64,000 bases of DNA from Flectonema sp. DT1601 (Eukaryota > Euglenozoa > Diplonemea > Diplonemida > Diplonemidae): the NCBI GenBank assembly GCA_964019425.1, contig OZ025797.1, positions 248,001-312,000 on the forward strand, in the 5' to 3' direction. The notes under the pieces are model-generated. The model had not been told where the DNA came from and searched no databases. It worked only from the letters and a program-made list of their open reading frames with translations. Made by a program: the position numbers and the translations under genes. Position 1 is the stretch's first letter, and the number at the start of each line of letters is the position of its first letter. Below are positions 35,772 to 46,500 of the stretch, piece after piece.

Positions 35772-38700
35772 ATGCCGCCTCCTCCAAAGAAACAGTACCA
35801 TGAAACTGTTACAGCACGTATAAATCTTCTACGTTCAGGTGTGCACCCTAACCCTGGGCCTCTTCGTGTCCTCTCCTGGAACATGAACCGTTATAAATCT
35901 TCTCGTCTTCATCTTGAAGACCTAGTTGCATCTTACGACCCCGATATTATTCATATCCAAGAATCATGGTTAAAAAGTGATGTATCAGATGATCTTCTTC
36001 AAATTAAAGGCTTCGATCTACATCGTCGTGACAGAGTCAGCGCAAATAAAACTGTTGGTGGAGGCCTTCTGTCTTATTTCAAATGCTCCTTACATGCCGA
36101 ATTCATCGCAGAAGACAGTAGTCATACTTACATTGAATCACTTTATTGTACATTTAAAACTGTGCTGGGTAACGTCTCGACCTGTAACATCTATATCCCT
36201 CCAGACGCTCTACACCTACCGAAATCCTTCAACTTGAGTGACCTCACCTTCGGAGACTTTAATGCCCACCACGAATCGTGGTCTTCTAACAATAAGATCC
36301 CTAGAAAAGCTTCAGGGAAGGTAGTTAGTAATTGGATACTTGATAATGGTTTGGCAGTCATACAACTTTCTCCTTCTATACCAACACACGGAACAACTCC
36401 TGACCTTGCTTTGCATTCTCCTCAGTTCAAGTGTTTCAATTCAATCCAAATAGATCCCTCTCTGGTTAACTCTGACCACACTCCTATAATCACCGATTTC
36501 GACGTCACTCCACTCTCTTCATCCCAACAAATACCAGCCCATCGTAAATTCTTCTACGATAAATTCACGGAATTACATTGGAAAGCATTTACAGCATCTC
36601 TTGAGTCTCAGTGCCCACGTCTAAATAACATTAGATCTCTAAGCAAACTCTGCAAGGCTCTTCTCAAAACAATTGACAGTATTGCAATCTCCACCTTACC
36701 TAACAAATGGTACCCATTAAAAGCCTCACAACATCAACGCTCAAATCTCAATGCCGAAAATATTTTATTACAAAGTGGCAAGAGGGGGTTCTCTTGGCCC
36801 TATAAGAAATTACGAGAACTTAAGGGAGAGGCTACTGGACTTCACACCCCGTCTGCTCCGTTTGAATCACTTCACCAGCGCTTCTTTCCTACAGATTCAC
36901 GCTCGGATGAACTTCAAATACCTACGGTTTCCCCTCAGGCATTTTCCGATCCCTCTTGCAGGCCCTTCTCGACCTCAGAGGCCCAAGCTGTTCTGGACTC
37001 CTTGAAAAGATCAGACTCAACCGGACCTGACGCAATCTCAAATAACATGCTCCTCCACCTGGGTGAACAAGCTTTACATCTTATACTACGCATAGCCAAC
37101 TGGTCATTCTATAGAGGAACACTGCCAAAATGTTTAAAAGTAGCTCATGTGATCCCAACCTATAAAGGAAACAAGAGAGACCCTACTGATGCAGCATCTT
37201 ACCGCCCTATATCTTTGACCTCAATATTATCGAAGTTTATAGAGTCTTTGATGCTCTCCAGACTGGAGCACTTATTGATAGATAAACTCGATCCCAAGCA
37301 GTCTGGATTTGTCCCCGGCAGGACAACAGACGAAAATATTGCAGTACTTATCAACGCAGCCTCCGAAACTAAAAGCGACTATCTCCAATGCGCTGTGCTC
37401 ATACTCTTTGATATTTCGGGGGCTTTCGACAACGTAGACCACAACCTACTTATGGATAGGATAAAACCTTTACTACCGACTCCCTTTGTACGATGGATAG
37501 GCAACTTCCTTTCAGATCGCACCGCTCACCTTCTTCATGGTAGTACCCGCTCAAAACCTATAGCCTGTACAAAGGGGGTTCCCCAAGGTAGTATTCTTGG
37601 CCCATTACTTTTTCGAATGTACGTTGACTCCTTACCAGAGTCCATTACGGTATCTGACACCTCACTACTATACGCCGATGATCTTGCGGTATATGTAAGT
37701 AGCTCGACAATCGACGATTTGGAAGCGAGAGCCAACAAAGCAATAGGTCAAGTAGAATGCTGGCTGGATAACTCCAGAATGTCATTATCCCATTCAAAAA
37801 CAGAATACATGTCCATAGGCAAACGTTTTACGGAAGACAAACGCATCTGTCGGCGTCCGCGTCTTTATTTCCCCTCGACAGTTGATGATGTCCCAATTCC
37901 ACGTGGGTCTTATCAATTCTTTTATGATCATATAGATGATGGGGCTGCTGCTTTACTTAACTTTGAAAACGGTCCCATCTTTCCCTTAGGTATAAATGGA
38001 CGTAGCGTGAACAATCGATCGCAATTCATAAACACCATTCCGAAGGGTGAATTTTCTTTGACAGCCGCCATCCCACTTCGTCAGGTGAAACAAACTCGGT
38101 ACCTGGGTGTTATAATTGATGATAATCTTACCTTTGAATCACAGAAAACAAAAATCCTGAACACTCTGAAACGTGGGATTGCTCTCCTATCGATGGTCTC
38201 ATCGTACCAAGTAAAGACTGAGGTGCTACGACAAGTCATTTTCGGTCTAATCCTCTCTAGAGCATATTATGGTCTAGCAGCATTTGCTCCCCTCCTCTCC
38301 AAAAAGGCGCAGGAGGAGATTGACCTGACACAACGTGTTCTCCAACGGAAACTTACCGGCTGCCTTAACTCAACAGCTACACCGGCCCTTTCAGTAGAAT
38401 CCGGCATATTACCATTCAAACTACACCTTTCGAAATCTACTGCGTTGATGAATGAACGATTCTTGCGTAATAACAAGAACAGCCCCTCGTGGTCCATCTT
38501 AGACCCTGAGAAAACATCGAGCATGTGGAAAACATTTGCTTCCATCCACTCCAACAGATATCCTACTCCATCGTTGCGTTCATACCACTGCCTTCCGCAT
38601 CACCAAGCACCATGGGAGCCTCCGCCAGATGTAACTTTTAACCCCTGGAGAGAGTTCCGTAAATCCTTGGAACCTGTTCAGAACTTAGAAGCTGCTCTGT

Positions 38701-39875
38701 CAACAATGAAGAATCTCCCGCCGGCAATCGCCCGACTATACACTGACGCGTCCTATTTCCAAGACAAAGAACAGAATTATCGATGTGGCAATGCAGCCTG
38801 TCTGATCATAGGAAACAAATGCTTCTCTAAGAGGAAGCGCTATACACCTGCACTGATGATATACAATGCGGAGCAACAAGCTCTCCTATCAGCAGTTGAA
38901 CTGTTGGAAGAACACTCCTCCTGGCTCCCCAGAGGGAGAGTCCATATCATCACCGACAGTCAGTCCTCGGTAAGCAGCCTGGCAAAGGGATATCTCCGCC
39001 AGAGATCCACCACGAACATGGAAATTTTAAAACGCATAATGCTGCTCCGTCGCCCGATCACCTTCCAATTTGTGCCCTCCCATTGTGGAATAATTGGTAA
39101 CGAGCTGGCCGATTCGCAAGCAAGTAAAGCAGCGTCTTCTGATACTCTCCAAATTACAGAGGTAGCTTTCGACTACCGAATGGTTCAGTGCTCTATCACG
39201 AATCAAGTTAACAAGATATGGTTAAGGGAAAGAGACTCTAACCACGTTCACTATTGGTCAACCCTCGGGGGAAGAATTCAACGCTTCCATCCAAACCTGA
39301 AGCGGTCTGATGAAGTACACATTTCACGCCTCCGCACGGGTCACCACCATTTGATCAAGATCCCCTCTCAGGGTCTCACGAATTGCAACTTCTGTAACGA
39401 GCCGTTAACAAGCACGCATCACTTATTATTCAATTGTCTCGCATTACGCCCAATTGTGCAACAATACTTCCCACCAACAGCAACTCTTGAACAAGGAGAA
39501 ATGGATGTCGGTCAAAACCTCCACAAATTCTTCTCGACAGAACACCAACCAGAGCTTATGAAGTTGATAATGAAATTACATGAACTCCCATTATGGCAGG
39601 CAATACCTCAACAGCACCTTATGGAACATTTGTATAAGTGGACTAGCTTTCCGACCTTCAACACAGCAACACGAAAAACAGTCGTTGCGTACATTAAAGA
39701 AGCCTACACTCTCACCGACATAGAGGAAATACATACCAATCTTGATTGGGTATGGATGTACTGCTATCCTGACTATCTTAACAACGATACAAGCATGAAA
39801 AAGCTCCTCGACAAAATCCAGGACTCCCAATACAGCCGTATCGATGCGGCGTGGTTTAACAGACAAGTTCGATAA
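35772..39875 (+). CDS. LINE ORF2 polyprotein: endonuclease, reverse transcriptase, RNase H
   Basis: 1367 codons without interruption. In order: a 2A-like segment (GVHPNPGP, residues 23-30); an APE-type endonuclease (WNMNRY at about 37, IQESW, GDFNAHHESW at about 163, SDHTPI at about 235); a reverse transcriptase (YRPISLTS, FDISGAFDNVDH, GVPQGSILGPLLF, and YADD at 634-637); a thumb region with RYLGVIIDDNLTFE; an RNase H domain (LYTDAS at about 990, then NAEQQAL, ITDSQSS, VPSHCGIIGNELAD); and a C-terminal zinc motif CNFC..THHLLFNC at about 1205-1222. All catalytic signatures I know for these domains are present, so the copy may be recent. It would nick target DNA and reverse-transcribe LINE RNA. 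The 2A-like site could separate the short leader from the enzyme. Confidence 0.93.
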   Translation: MPPPPKKQYHETVTARINLLRSGVHPNPGPLRVLSWNMNRYKSSRLHLEDLVASYDPDIIHIQESWLKSDVSDDLLQIKGFDLHRRDRVSANKTVGGGLLSYFKCSLHAEFIAEDSSHTYIESLYCTFKTVLGNVSTCNIYIPPDALHLPKSFNLSDLTFGDFNAHHESWSSNNKIPRKASGKVVSNWILDNGLAVIQLSPSIPTHGTTPDLALHSPQFKCFNSIQIDPSLVNSDHTPIITDFDVTPLSSSQQIPAHRKFFYDKFTELHWKAFTASLESQCPRLNNIRSLSKLCKALLKTIDSIAISTLPNKWYPLKASQHQRSNLNAENILLQSGKRGFSWPYKKLRELKGEATGLHTPSAPFESLHQRFFPTDSRSDELQIPTVSPQAFSDPSCRPFSTSEAQAVLDSLKRSDSTGPDAISNNMLLHLGEQALHLILRIANWSFYRGTLPKCLKVAHVIPTYKGNKRDPTDAASYRPISLTSILSKFIESLMLSRLEHLLIDKLDPKQSGFVPGRTTDENIAVLINAASETKSDYLQCAVLILFDISGAFDNVDHNLLMDRIKPLLPTPFVRWIGNFLSDRTAHLLHGSTRSKPIACTKGVPQGSILGPLLFRMYVDSLPESITVSDTSLLYADDLAVYVSSSTIDDLEARANKAIGQVECWLDNSRMSLSHSKTEYMSIGKRFTEDKRICRRPRLYFPSTVDDVPIPRGSYQFFYDHIDDGAAALLNFENGPIFPLGINGRSVNNRSQFINTIPKGEFSLTAAIPLRQVKQTRYLGVIIDDNLTFESQKTKILNTLKRGIALLSMVSSYQVKTEVLRQVIFGLILSRAYYGLAAFAPLLSKKAQEEIDLTQRVLQRKLTGCLNSTATPALSVESGILPFKLHLSKSTALMNERFLRNNKNSPSWSILDPEKTSSMWKTFASIHSNRYPTPSLRSYHCLPHHQAPWEPPPDVTFNPWREFRKSLEPVQNLEAALSTMKNLPPAIARLYTDASYFQDKEQNYRCGNAACLIIGNKCFSKRKRYTPALMIYNAEQQALLSAVELLEEHSSWLPRGRVHIITDSQSSVSSLAKGYLRQRSTTNMEILKRIMLLRRPITFQFVPSHCGIIGNELADSQASKAASSDTLQITEVAFDYRMVQCSITNQVNKIWLRERDSNHVHYWSTLGGRIQRFHPNLKRSDEVHISRLRTGHHHLIKIPSQGLTNCNFCNEPLTSTHHLLFNCLALRPIVQQYFPPTATLEQGEMDVGQNLHKFFSTEHQPELMKLIMKLHELPLWQAIPQQHLMEHLYKWTSFPTFNTATRKTVVAYIKEAYTLTDIEEIHTNLDWVWMYCYPDYLNNDTSMKKLLDKIQDSQYSRIDAAWFNRQVR

Positions 39876-40284
39876 CTCTCCTTTAGTTATATACAACATT
39901 ATCAAAAAAAATAAAATAAAGAAAAATTCTATCCCTTACAGAATCTAAACGCCCCGCCCCCAGAGTCTTTGTTTTTATATATTTTATTTTATTTTCTTTT
40001 TAATTTTATATATTCATTTATTTGTTTTCTTTTCTCTTTAGTTATCCTCATATCACTTCCTGACAACAATCGGACAAGGTGGAAAGCTGACAATAGGCAT
40101 ACTGTGTTCATTATGCCCCGTCAGCCGAAGCTATAATAAAACAATCCTAATAAGATTGGGTCTAATTACGTTGCTGTTGCCTCGTAGCTCTAGGGAGTTA
40201 ACCCGATGCTCCCTAGTTCGCTGTATCAGCGATGCACAGTACGCAATGTATTGGACTTCCTTATCTATCTATCTATCTATCTAC

Positions 40285-40408
40285 ATGAGTTAACACAACA
40301 CAGATACGAGAGTAGCAAACTGAGGTAACACTACCAATTCAACAAAAAATAATCAGGATCGGACACAAGGAGGAGAGTTCATTCTACCTCTCACTGTCCT
40401 TGCTGGTA
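40285..40408. other. right part of foldback loop
   Basis: It starts catgagttaacacaacac. and resembles, inverted, about 50960-51060. It was therefore contiguous with 33845-33930 before the LINE arrived. No gene. Confidence 0.55.
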
Positions 40409-40443
40409 ACCCCTACCACCCATTATGATATCAATTCCGCTTG
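40409..40443. repeat. inner terminal motif of foldback arm, reversed
   Basis: Reverse complement of the motif at 33813-33844, with two inserted bases (at). It marks the inner edge of the right arm. Confidence 0.75.
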
Positions 40444-40489
40444 TTTTTTTTTTTTTTTTTTAAAAACAAATAAAACAAATAAAAAAAAT

Positions 40490-42075
40490 TATAAAAGATC
40501 AAACAATGTTATCATTGTTTTTTTTAGCGATCGACTCTGTCGACTAATTTCTATTTTCCGTTCTTTTTCTTTAAAAAATAAATAAAAAGAATTTAAAAAA
40601 AAAAAAAAAAAGATTAAACAATGTTATCATTGTTTTTTTATCGATCGACTATGTCGATTACTTTCTATTTTCCGTCCTGGTCAAGACGCTAAACTGTTTT
40701 TCTTTTTAAAAATTAATAAAAAGAATATCAAAAAAAAAAAAAAAAAAAGAATAAACAATGTTATCATTGTTTTTTTATCAATCGACTATGTCGATTACTT
40801 TCTATTTTCCGTCCTGGTCAAGACGCTAAACTGATTGTTTTTTTCAAAATTAATAAAAAAGAATATAAAAAAAAAATAAAAAAAAAAAAGAATAAACAAT
40901 GTTATCATTATTTTTTCTATCGTTCGACTTTGTCGACTAATTTCTATTTTCCGTTTTTTTTCTTTAAAAAATAAATAAAAAGAATTTAAAAAACAAAAAA
41001 AGAATAAACAATGTTATCATTGTTTTTTTATCGATCGACTATGTCGATCACTTTCTATTTTCCGTCCTGGTCAAGACGCTAAACTGATTGTTTTTTTTTC
41101 AAAATTAATAAAAAAGAATATAAAAAAAAAAAAATAAAAAAAAAAAAGAATAAACAATGTTATCATTGTTTTTTTTATCGATCGACTCTGTCGACTAATT
41201 TCTATTTTCTTTTTTTTCTTTAAAAAATAAATAAAAAGAATTTAAAAAAAAAAAAAAAAAAAAGAATAAACAATGTTATCATTGTTTTTTTATCGATCGA
41301 CTATGTCGATTACTTTCTATTTTCCGTCCTGGTCAAGACGCTAAACTGATTGTTTTTTTCAAAATTAATAAAAAAGAATATAAAAAAAAAAATAAAAAAA
41401 AAAGATTAAACAATGTTATCATTGTTTTTTTTATCGTTCGACCTTGTCGACTAATTTCTATTTTTCGTTTTTTTCTTTAAAAATAAATAAAAAGAATTTA
41501 AAAAAAAAAAAAAAAGAATAAACAATGTTATCATTGTTTTTTTATCGATCGACTATGTCGATCACTTTCTATTTTCCGTCCTGGTCAAGACGCTAAATTG
41601 ATTGTTTCTTCTTTAAAAATAAATTAAAAAAAAAATATAAAAAAAAAAAAAAAAAAAAAAAAAGGAATAAACAATGTTATCATTGTTTTTATCGATCGAC
41701 TTTGTCGACTAATTTCTATTTTCCGTCCTGGTCAAGACGCTAAACTGATTGTTTTTTCTAAAAATAATTAAAAAGAATAAAAAAAAAAAAAAAAAAAAAA
41801 AAAAGGGAATAAACAATGTTATCATTGTTTTTTTTTATCGATCGACTATGTCGATTAATTTCTATTTTCCGTCCTGGTCAAGACGCTAAACTGATTGTTT
41901 TTCTAAAAATAAATAAAAAGAATTTAAAAAAAAAAAAAAAAAGAATAAACAATGTTATCATTGTTTTTTTATCGATCGACTTTGTCGACTAATTTCTATT
42001 TTCCGTTTTCTTTTTCTTTAAAAAATTAATAAAAAGAATTTTAAAAAAAAAAAAAAAAAAAAGAATAAACAAGGG
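40490..42075 (+). repeat. hairpin array, plus sense (right arm of large foldback, first part)
   Basis: About 13 units of types A and B, cut at 42076 by a family A repeat. It resumes at about 48226. Confidence 0.85.
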
Positions 42076-42082
42076 AGTTAAG

Positions 42083-42614
42083 TTACCAGGTGAGATTTGG
42101 ACTGTTAGCTTTTGACTAAGGCCCTCCCTGAAGAGCAAGAACAAAAAAACTACTCACACCTGAAGAAAACATACACAAAGAACACACTGTAAGCTGTGTG
42201 TGTATTTTGTGTTTGTCACAACAGGAGAGAAAAGAAAGAATGTCAAGGTTGGTCACCTTGCCTATCAACGCACAACATTGGTGGTCTCTACTAGACCCTG
42301 AGTGATCCCACTGGATCTCTCATCGTTCATAGTACCTATGTGAAGTTATAAAATCAAAGGTAAACTATGAACTACAAATGACTTAGCCTGTTATTATAAT
42401 GCCACAGGCAGGCCCTGCATTCAGCAACTATCCAGCAGTGCTTGGATGTCCTGATCTTCTTCTAAAAAAAAGAAAGAAAAACAAAACTGTAGCTGGGATC
42501 ACTCAGGATCAACAGACTACCAATGCTACCTGTTGTACTTGCTCACTATGGGGGGTGATGCCAAACACCCAGAAGTACTTAACTGCTTTCCTTCTTGCTG
42601 CCCAGGGGTTTCTG
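42083..42614 (+). repeat. repeat family A, copy 4, left part
   Basis: Family A from ttaccaggtgagatttgg up to ..cccaggggtttctg, where the Penelope-like element begins. The rest of the copy follows at 47936-48217. Confidence 0.75.
42579..42614. repeat. target-site duplication of the Penelope-like element, left
   Basis: 36 bp (ttaactgctttcc..gtttctg) repeated at 47936-47971 with one difference (g to a). In uninterrupted family A copies this segment occurs once, followed by accagaact. Confidence 0.85.
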
Positions 42615-42844
42615 AAGAAATCAGTTCTTTTGAAATAGACCAATTGATGGATCCGATTTATTATTTAACTGGAATGAAGTCCCTAGAACTTACTGATGAA
42701 GGCCTAAGAGGGACAAGTAGTATAAGATTAAGGCCTGAAACTACGTATTCCACAGTGTATTATGGAACAGCAGAACAATGTGTTTTTATAACTTTTCTTT
42801 TTTATATTTTATTTTAGTGCACTTTTTTATAACAAACTCATATT
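42615..42844 (+). repeat. pseudo-LTR, 5' copy
   Basis: A 230-bp direct repeat, offset 5,091 bp from the 3' copy. It contains CTGATGA at 42693-42699, the palindromic pair AGGCCT (42700-42705 and 42731-42736) and GAAA at 42737-42740, an arrangement like a hammerhead ribozyme core. Pseudo-LTRs of this kind are usual in PLEs and arise from tandem insertion, not from LTR-type reverse transcription. Confidence 0.88.
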
Positions 42845-43552
42845 CTAACTTCGGTAACTACCATGTGGGACTCGCTTAGGGTCTACCAGTGGAGGTTGCC
42901 AAGCTGCTTCTAGGAAGCAGCATATGACGGGGTATTTCGGTTCTTCGTAACCACTTTCCCTGCAAGGTGCATTCTACCTAAAGACTCCACCAAGCTAACA
43001 TATGGCGAGGAGGAGCATGACTGACCATTTCAGTCATTTTCTGCATTAACATAATATTATGTTCCAACGAATTATTTTGATATTTATTTTTCTTTTATAT
43101 CCCCATTTTTATTTTCCTAGAAACGCAATTTTGATTATTACTTTTATTTACATCTTTTACCACGGTAAGGTAATGTGAAACGGGCCCTGCTCATCTCTCT
43201 ATTTTACTCCTTTAAAACTATTTTCCTTTTCTTTCTAAATTAATCTCTCCTCTCTACTTAGTCAACGGGCAAGATTTAACCTGGACCCCTTCTAGCTCTC
43301 CACCTAGCAACGAACAACGTTTAGCCTACGTTTTTTACCGTTCGAAATTAGGTATGCTTTTAGGGCACGAAAGGCTATGAGCTTAGCGGATAAGTGGTTT
43401 CTGATCGTGTTAAGATAACCCCCCTCTCTCTGAGGGTAGAAGTCGATACCCGCCTACAAAAAACTTCTGTAAGCACGAGGTTTCTTCGAATACTTTTAGT
43501 TCTCTTCCTTTAAAGAGAAAAAGCCGCCGCTTTAGGCAAAAAAATATTTCAC
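42845..43552 (+). other. 5' leader of the Penelope-like element
   Basis: About 700 bp between the pseudo-LTR and the ATG at 43553. Several short stem-loops are visible (for example ccaagctgcttctaggaagcagc near 42898-42920). It contains no long open frame and probably serves as promoter and leader. Confidence 0.5.
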
Positions 43553-46500
43553 ATGCGACACCCGAACTATTTTAGGACGGGACCCAATGCAAAGGGGTAT
43601 AACTTTGCGAAAAAACCCGGAGGGGTCGAAAACTCAAAGTTTTGGGGATTCCCAAAACAACAACAAAAAAGCAATAACCAAAGATTTCAATCAAAAAACG
43701 TTTCTAGACCCCATTTTTCCCGCCCCCATTCCCATTCACCAGTCAATGCAAACAAAGCGCTACGGACAGCGCTTTTTAAAGTCCTGCCTTTAAGGGACTT
43801 CCTTCTCAGGAAAATCACGCACACCGGCAAGACTCTACGTGTTTTAGTAGAACAGCGAAGCGGTAAACAGCTACCGTTTAATGCAATTAATACAGCAATT
43901 CGCAGCGTGGGTGCGGGGAACCTTCGTATCATCATCGAGGGAACAGCAAATCAGCGCGCACAACAGCAAAGTTACAACCAGAACCCATGGAAAAAGAGCC
44001 AGATGAAAAAAGTAGATCATCTGTTTGCCAAACCATCACAGCACCGGCACAGAAGAAGTTACGGGCAACAACGAGGCGGCCGTCTTAGACACTCGCCGCT
44101 GTCCAACTTCCACCATCGAAGCGAAAACGTGCAACACCGAAACAAGCGAAACTTCGATGGTATTGACTGGAAGTTATATGAGAAGAGCTGCAATAGGCAA
44201 AGGTTGTCTTTCATAAGAAAAAACCTCTCTCATCGTAAAATCCGCGGAAAACAACCAGGACTTCGAACTTGCGGTGTAATCTATGCACTGTTTAGACGCT
44301 CCGACGGCAAAGTAATATACGTCGGCCAGACAGCTAACTCAGCACTGGAGCGAGCGCAGTCCCACTGGTACCAGGCAAAGAAGTGGTCACGTGACAGAAG
44401 GCAGAACGAAAATCGTCTGATGCAATACCTGTCACAGGAAAGGCTACCTCCACTAACAATCCCACTCGAGAAAATCCCAAGCAATCATTACCACAATGCT
44501 TCGGACTTCTACAGAGCTGCTGCCCCTCGAGAGCAGCATTATATTAATAGTTTTGGAAAACTTCTAAATGTGAGAGGTTATTACTCACCAAAGCTAAGCT
44601 CTCAACGATCGAGAAAACACCAAAACCGCCCGCCACGCCCTGTTCGCCAACAACAGATGCCATCTTTCAAGTCACAGAATGTATACGAGCAGAACAGGTT
44701 TTATTTCAGTGAAGTTAACGATGATGGCGAGGACTTTGAATTATTCCAACAATCAAAACCAACCGCAACAATTACATTAGAAAATGGTGTGTCATTTGAA
44801 GTTGAGACTTCCTACAAATGGTTGCCATCGAAGCTCAACTTTTTATTTGCTATGCCTGAAGACGAATTTTCGAACTACGACTTTACTCGTTGGCAAACAA
44901 ATACAACTACAAAGGTACTTCAATTCCTTCGTTCTAATTTCCACCAAGAACGTTACACAGCCCGTGTAAAGTACCTCGAGAGCTGCTTTATGGAAAGATT
45001 GAATCCAGCAACACTACGCCGTCTCAAAAACAAAAAGGAAGCAAACAGCTACTGGCTTAAACTGAACGTCAGCCACAAGGCCTTAGATAGATTGAATCTA
45101 GGAGCAATTCTACACAGTGACGAAGTTAAGGCAGTCTGTCCAAATTTAAAAACCTTAAGCAGAACTAGAATCTGTCACAAACTGGGTACAACTGTAGGAG
45201 ATATTGTATTAAACGCCACTTCTGTTGGGAATGGATGCGATGAACCCCTCTGTTCACCATGTCCCTGTTGTACTCTCGTTCCAGGAAGTATTAAATTCGA
45301 TGGCCACGCCTGCGGTCTAGCAGTAAATCTTCCCGTATCTGCCGAATTACGAGATTTCTTTGCACGAGGACAGAAATTCAGAGTTCCAAAGCACCCCGCT
45401 GCAGCAATGGACTCGCTCGAAAGCGACATAGCAGTTTACGTAGATAAAGCTTACAGAAACACCACTGACGATATTAAACTTCGCTTCAAAAACGTAATTC
45501 TTAAGCATCTCCACACCAAACTGAGCCGAGACCTTTCATTCCTTGACTCCCCGCTGTCAAACAAAGCTCTCAAAGAACTTTCTTCACTACAAAATTCGAT
45601 GGTTCTCTTAAAAGTAGACAAAGGACAACATGATATTGGTTTCATCTGTAAATCCTTCTACCTGAGTCTCCTCAGCAAACAATTAGGAGGTCCAGCCTAT
45701 CAACAATTGAAAGCAACAGAGGAAATCACTCTAGCCTTCTTAGCTGAGAATAATAAAATCTTAGGAAACAAGCATGCAGATAGACTACCACATCTCTACG
45801 GCATGATTAAATTGCACAAGTCAGCTATTGGGATGAGATGGATTTCGGGAGCCTCTTCACTCACAGGAACGGAGAAGCAGCGTCAATTAGACAAGGAGCA
45901 CAAAACGGCACCCGCAACAGCCACAACACACGCCCATCTGCATCTATCAAGTATTCTTAAAAATGTGATGGCTCTACTAAAAGAAAAAGATATGAATTCA
46001 AAATACAAACGTTATTGGATAGTCGAATCTGATAAAGACATAGCTGCTGATATTAAATTAAACACAACTCGACTAAAAGGCCTATCTCCCAAGACACACG
46101 ACTTCACTACGATGTATACACGACTACCCCACCAGGAGATCAAAGATAAAGTGAATGAAGCAATTAAAGAAGCATTCGAATTCAAGAATATTATGCGACT
46201 CGAATCTAATGACCCTGCGACCTACCGTGCTTTATCACAGTTGGAATGTAGAGCGCTTCTAAGCTTTTGTGTGGATAATTCTCTAATTTCAATGAGAGGA
46301 AAACTATGGAGACAAGTAGTTGGCATTCCCATGGGCGGCAACGCAAGTAGCGATATAGCTAATCTCTACTGTTACAGAATCGAATCTAAATTTATGGATG
46401 ACCTTGTAACAAAAGGAGAGTTAGATTTAGCACGCAAACACGACTACTCTTGCCGGTACATAGACGATTTCCTTACATGGAACTGCAACCCACCACCAGC

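Larger units (their letters stand above)
33931..40284 (+). mobile_element. non-LTR retrotransposon (LINE) with APE, RT, RNase H and a 2A-like site
   Basis: An almost full-length two-ORF LINE sits in the loop of the foldback element. It has a 5' leader of about 120 bp, ORF1 (34200-35762, possibly starting upstream), ORF2 (35772-39875), a 3' UTR of about 390 bp and a (TATC)n tail at 40261-40284. The APE endonuclease plus RNase H domain layout fits the I/ingi group. The flanking sequence on both sides corresponds to the loop seen intact at about 50950-51153, so the empty site is known. No obvious target duplication is visible. Confidence 0.9.
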
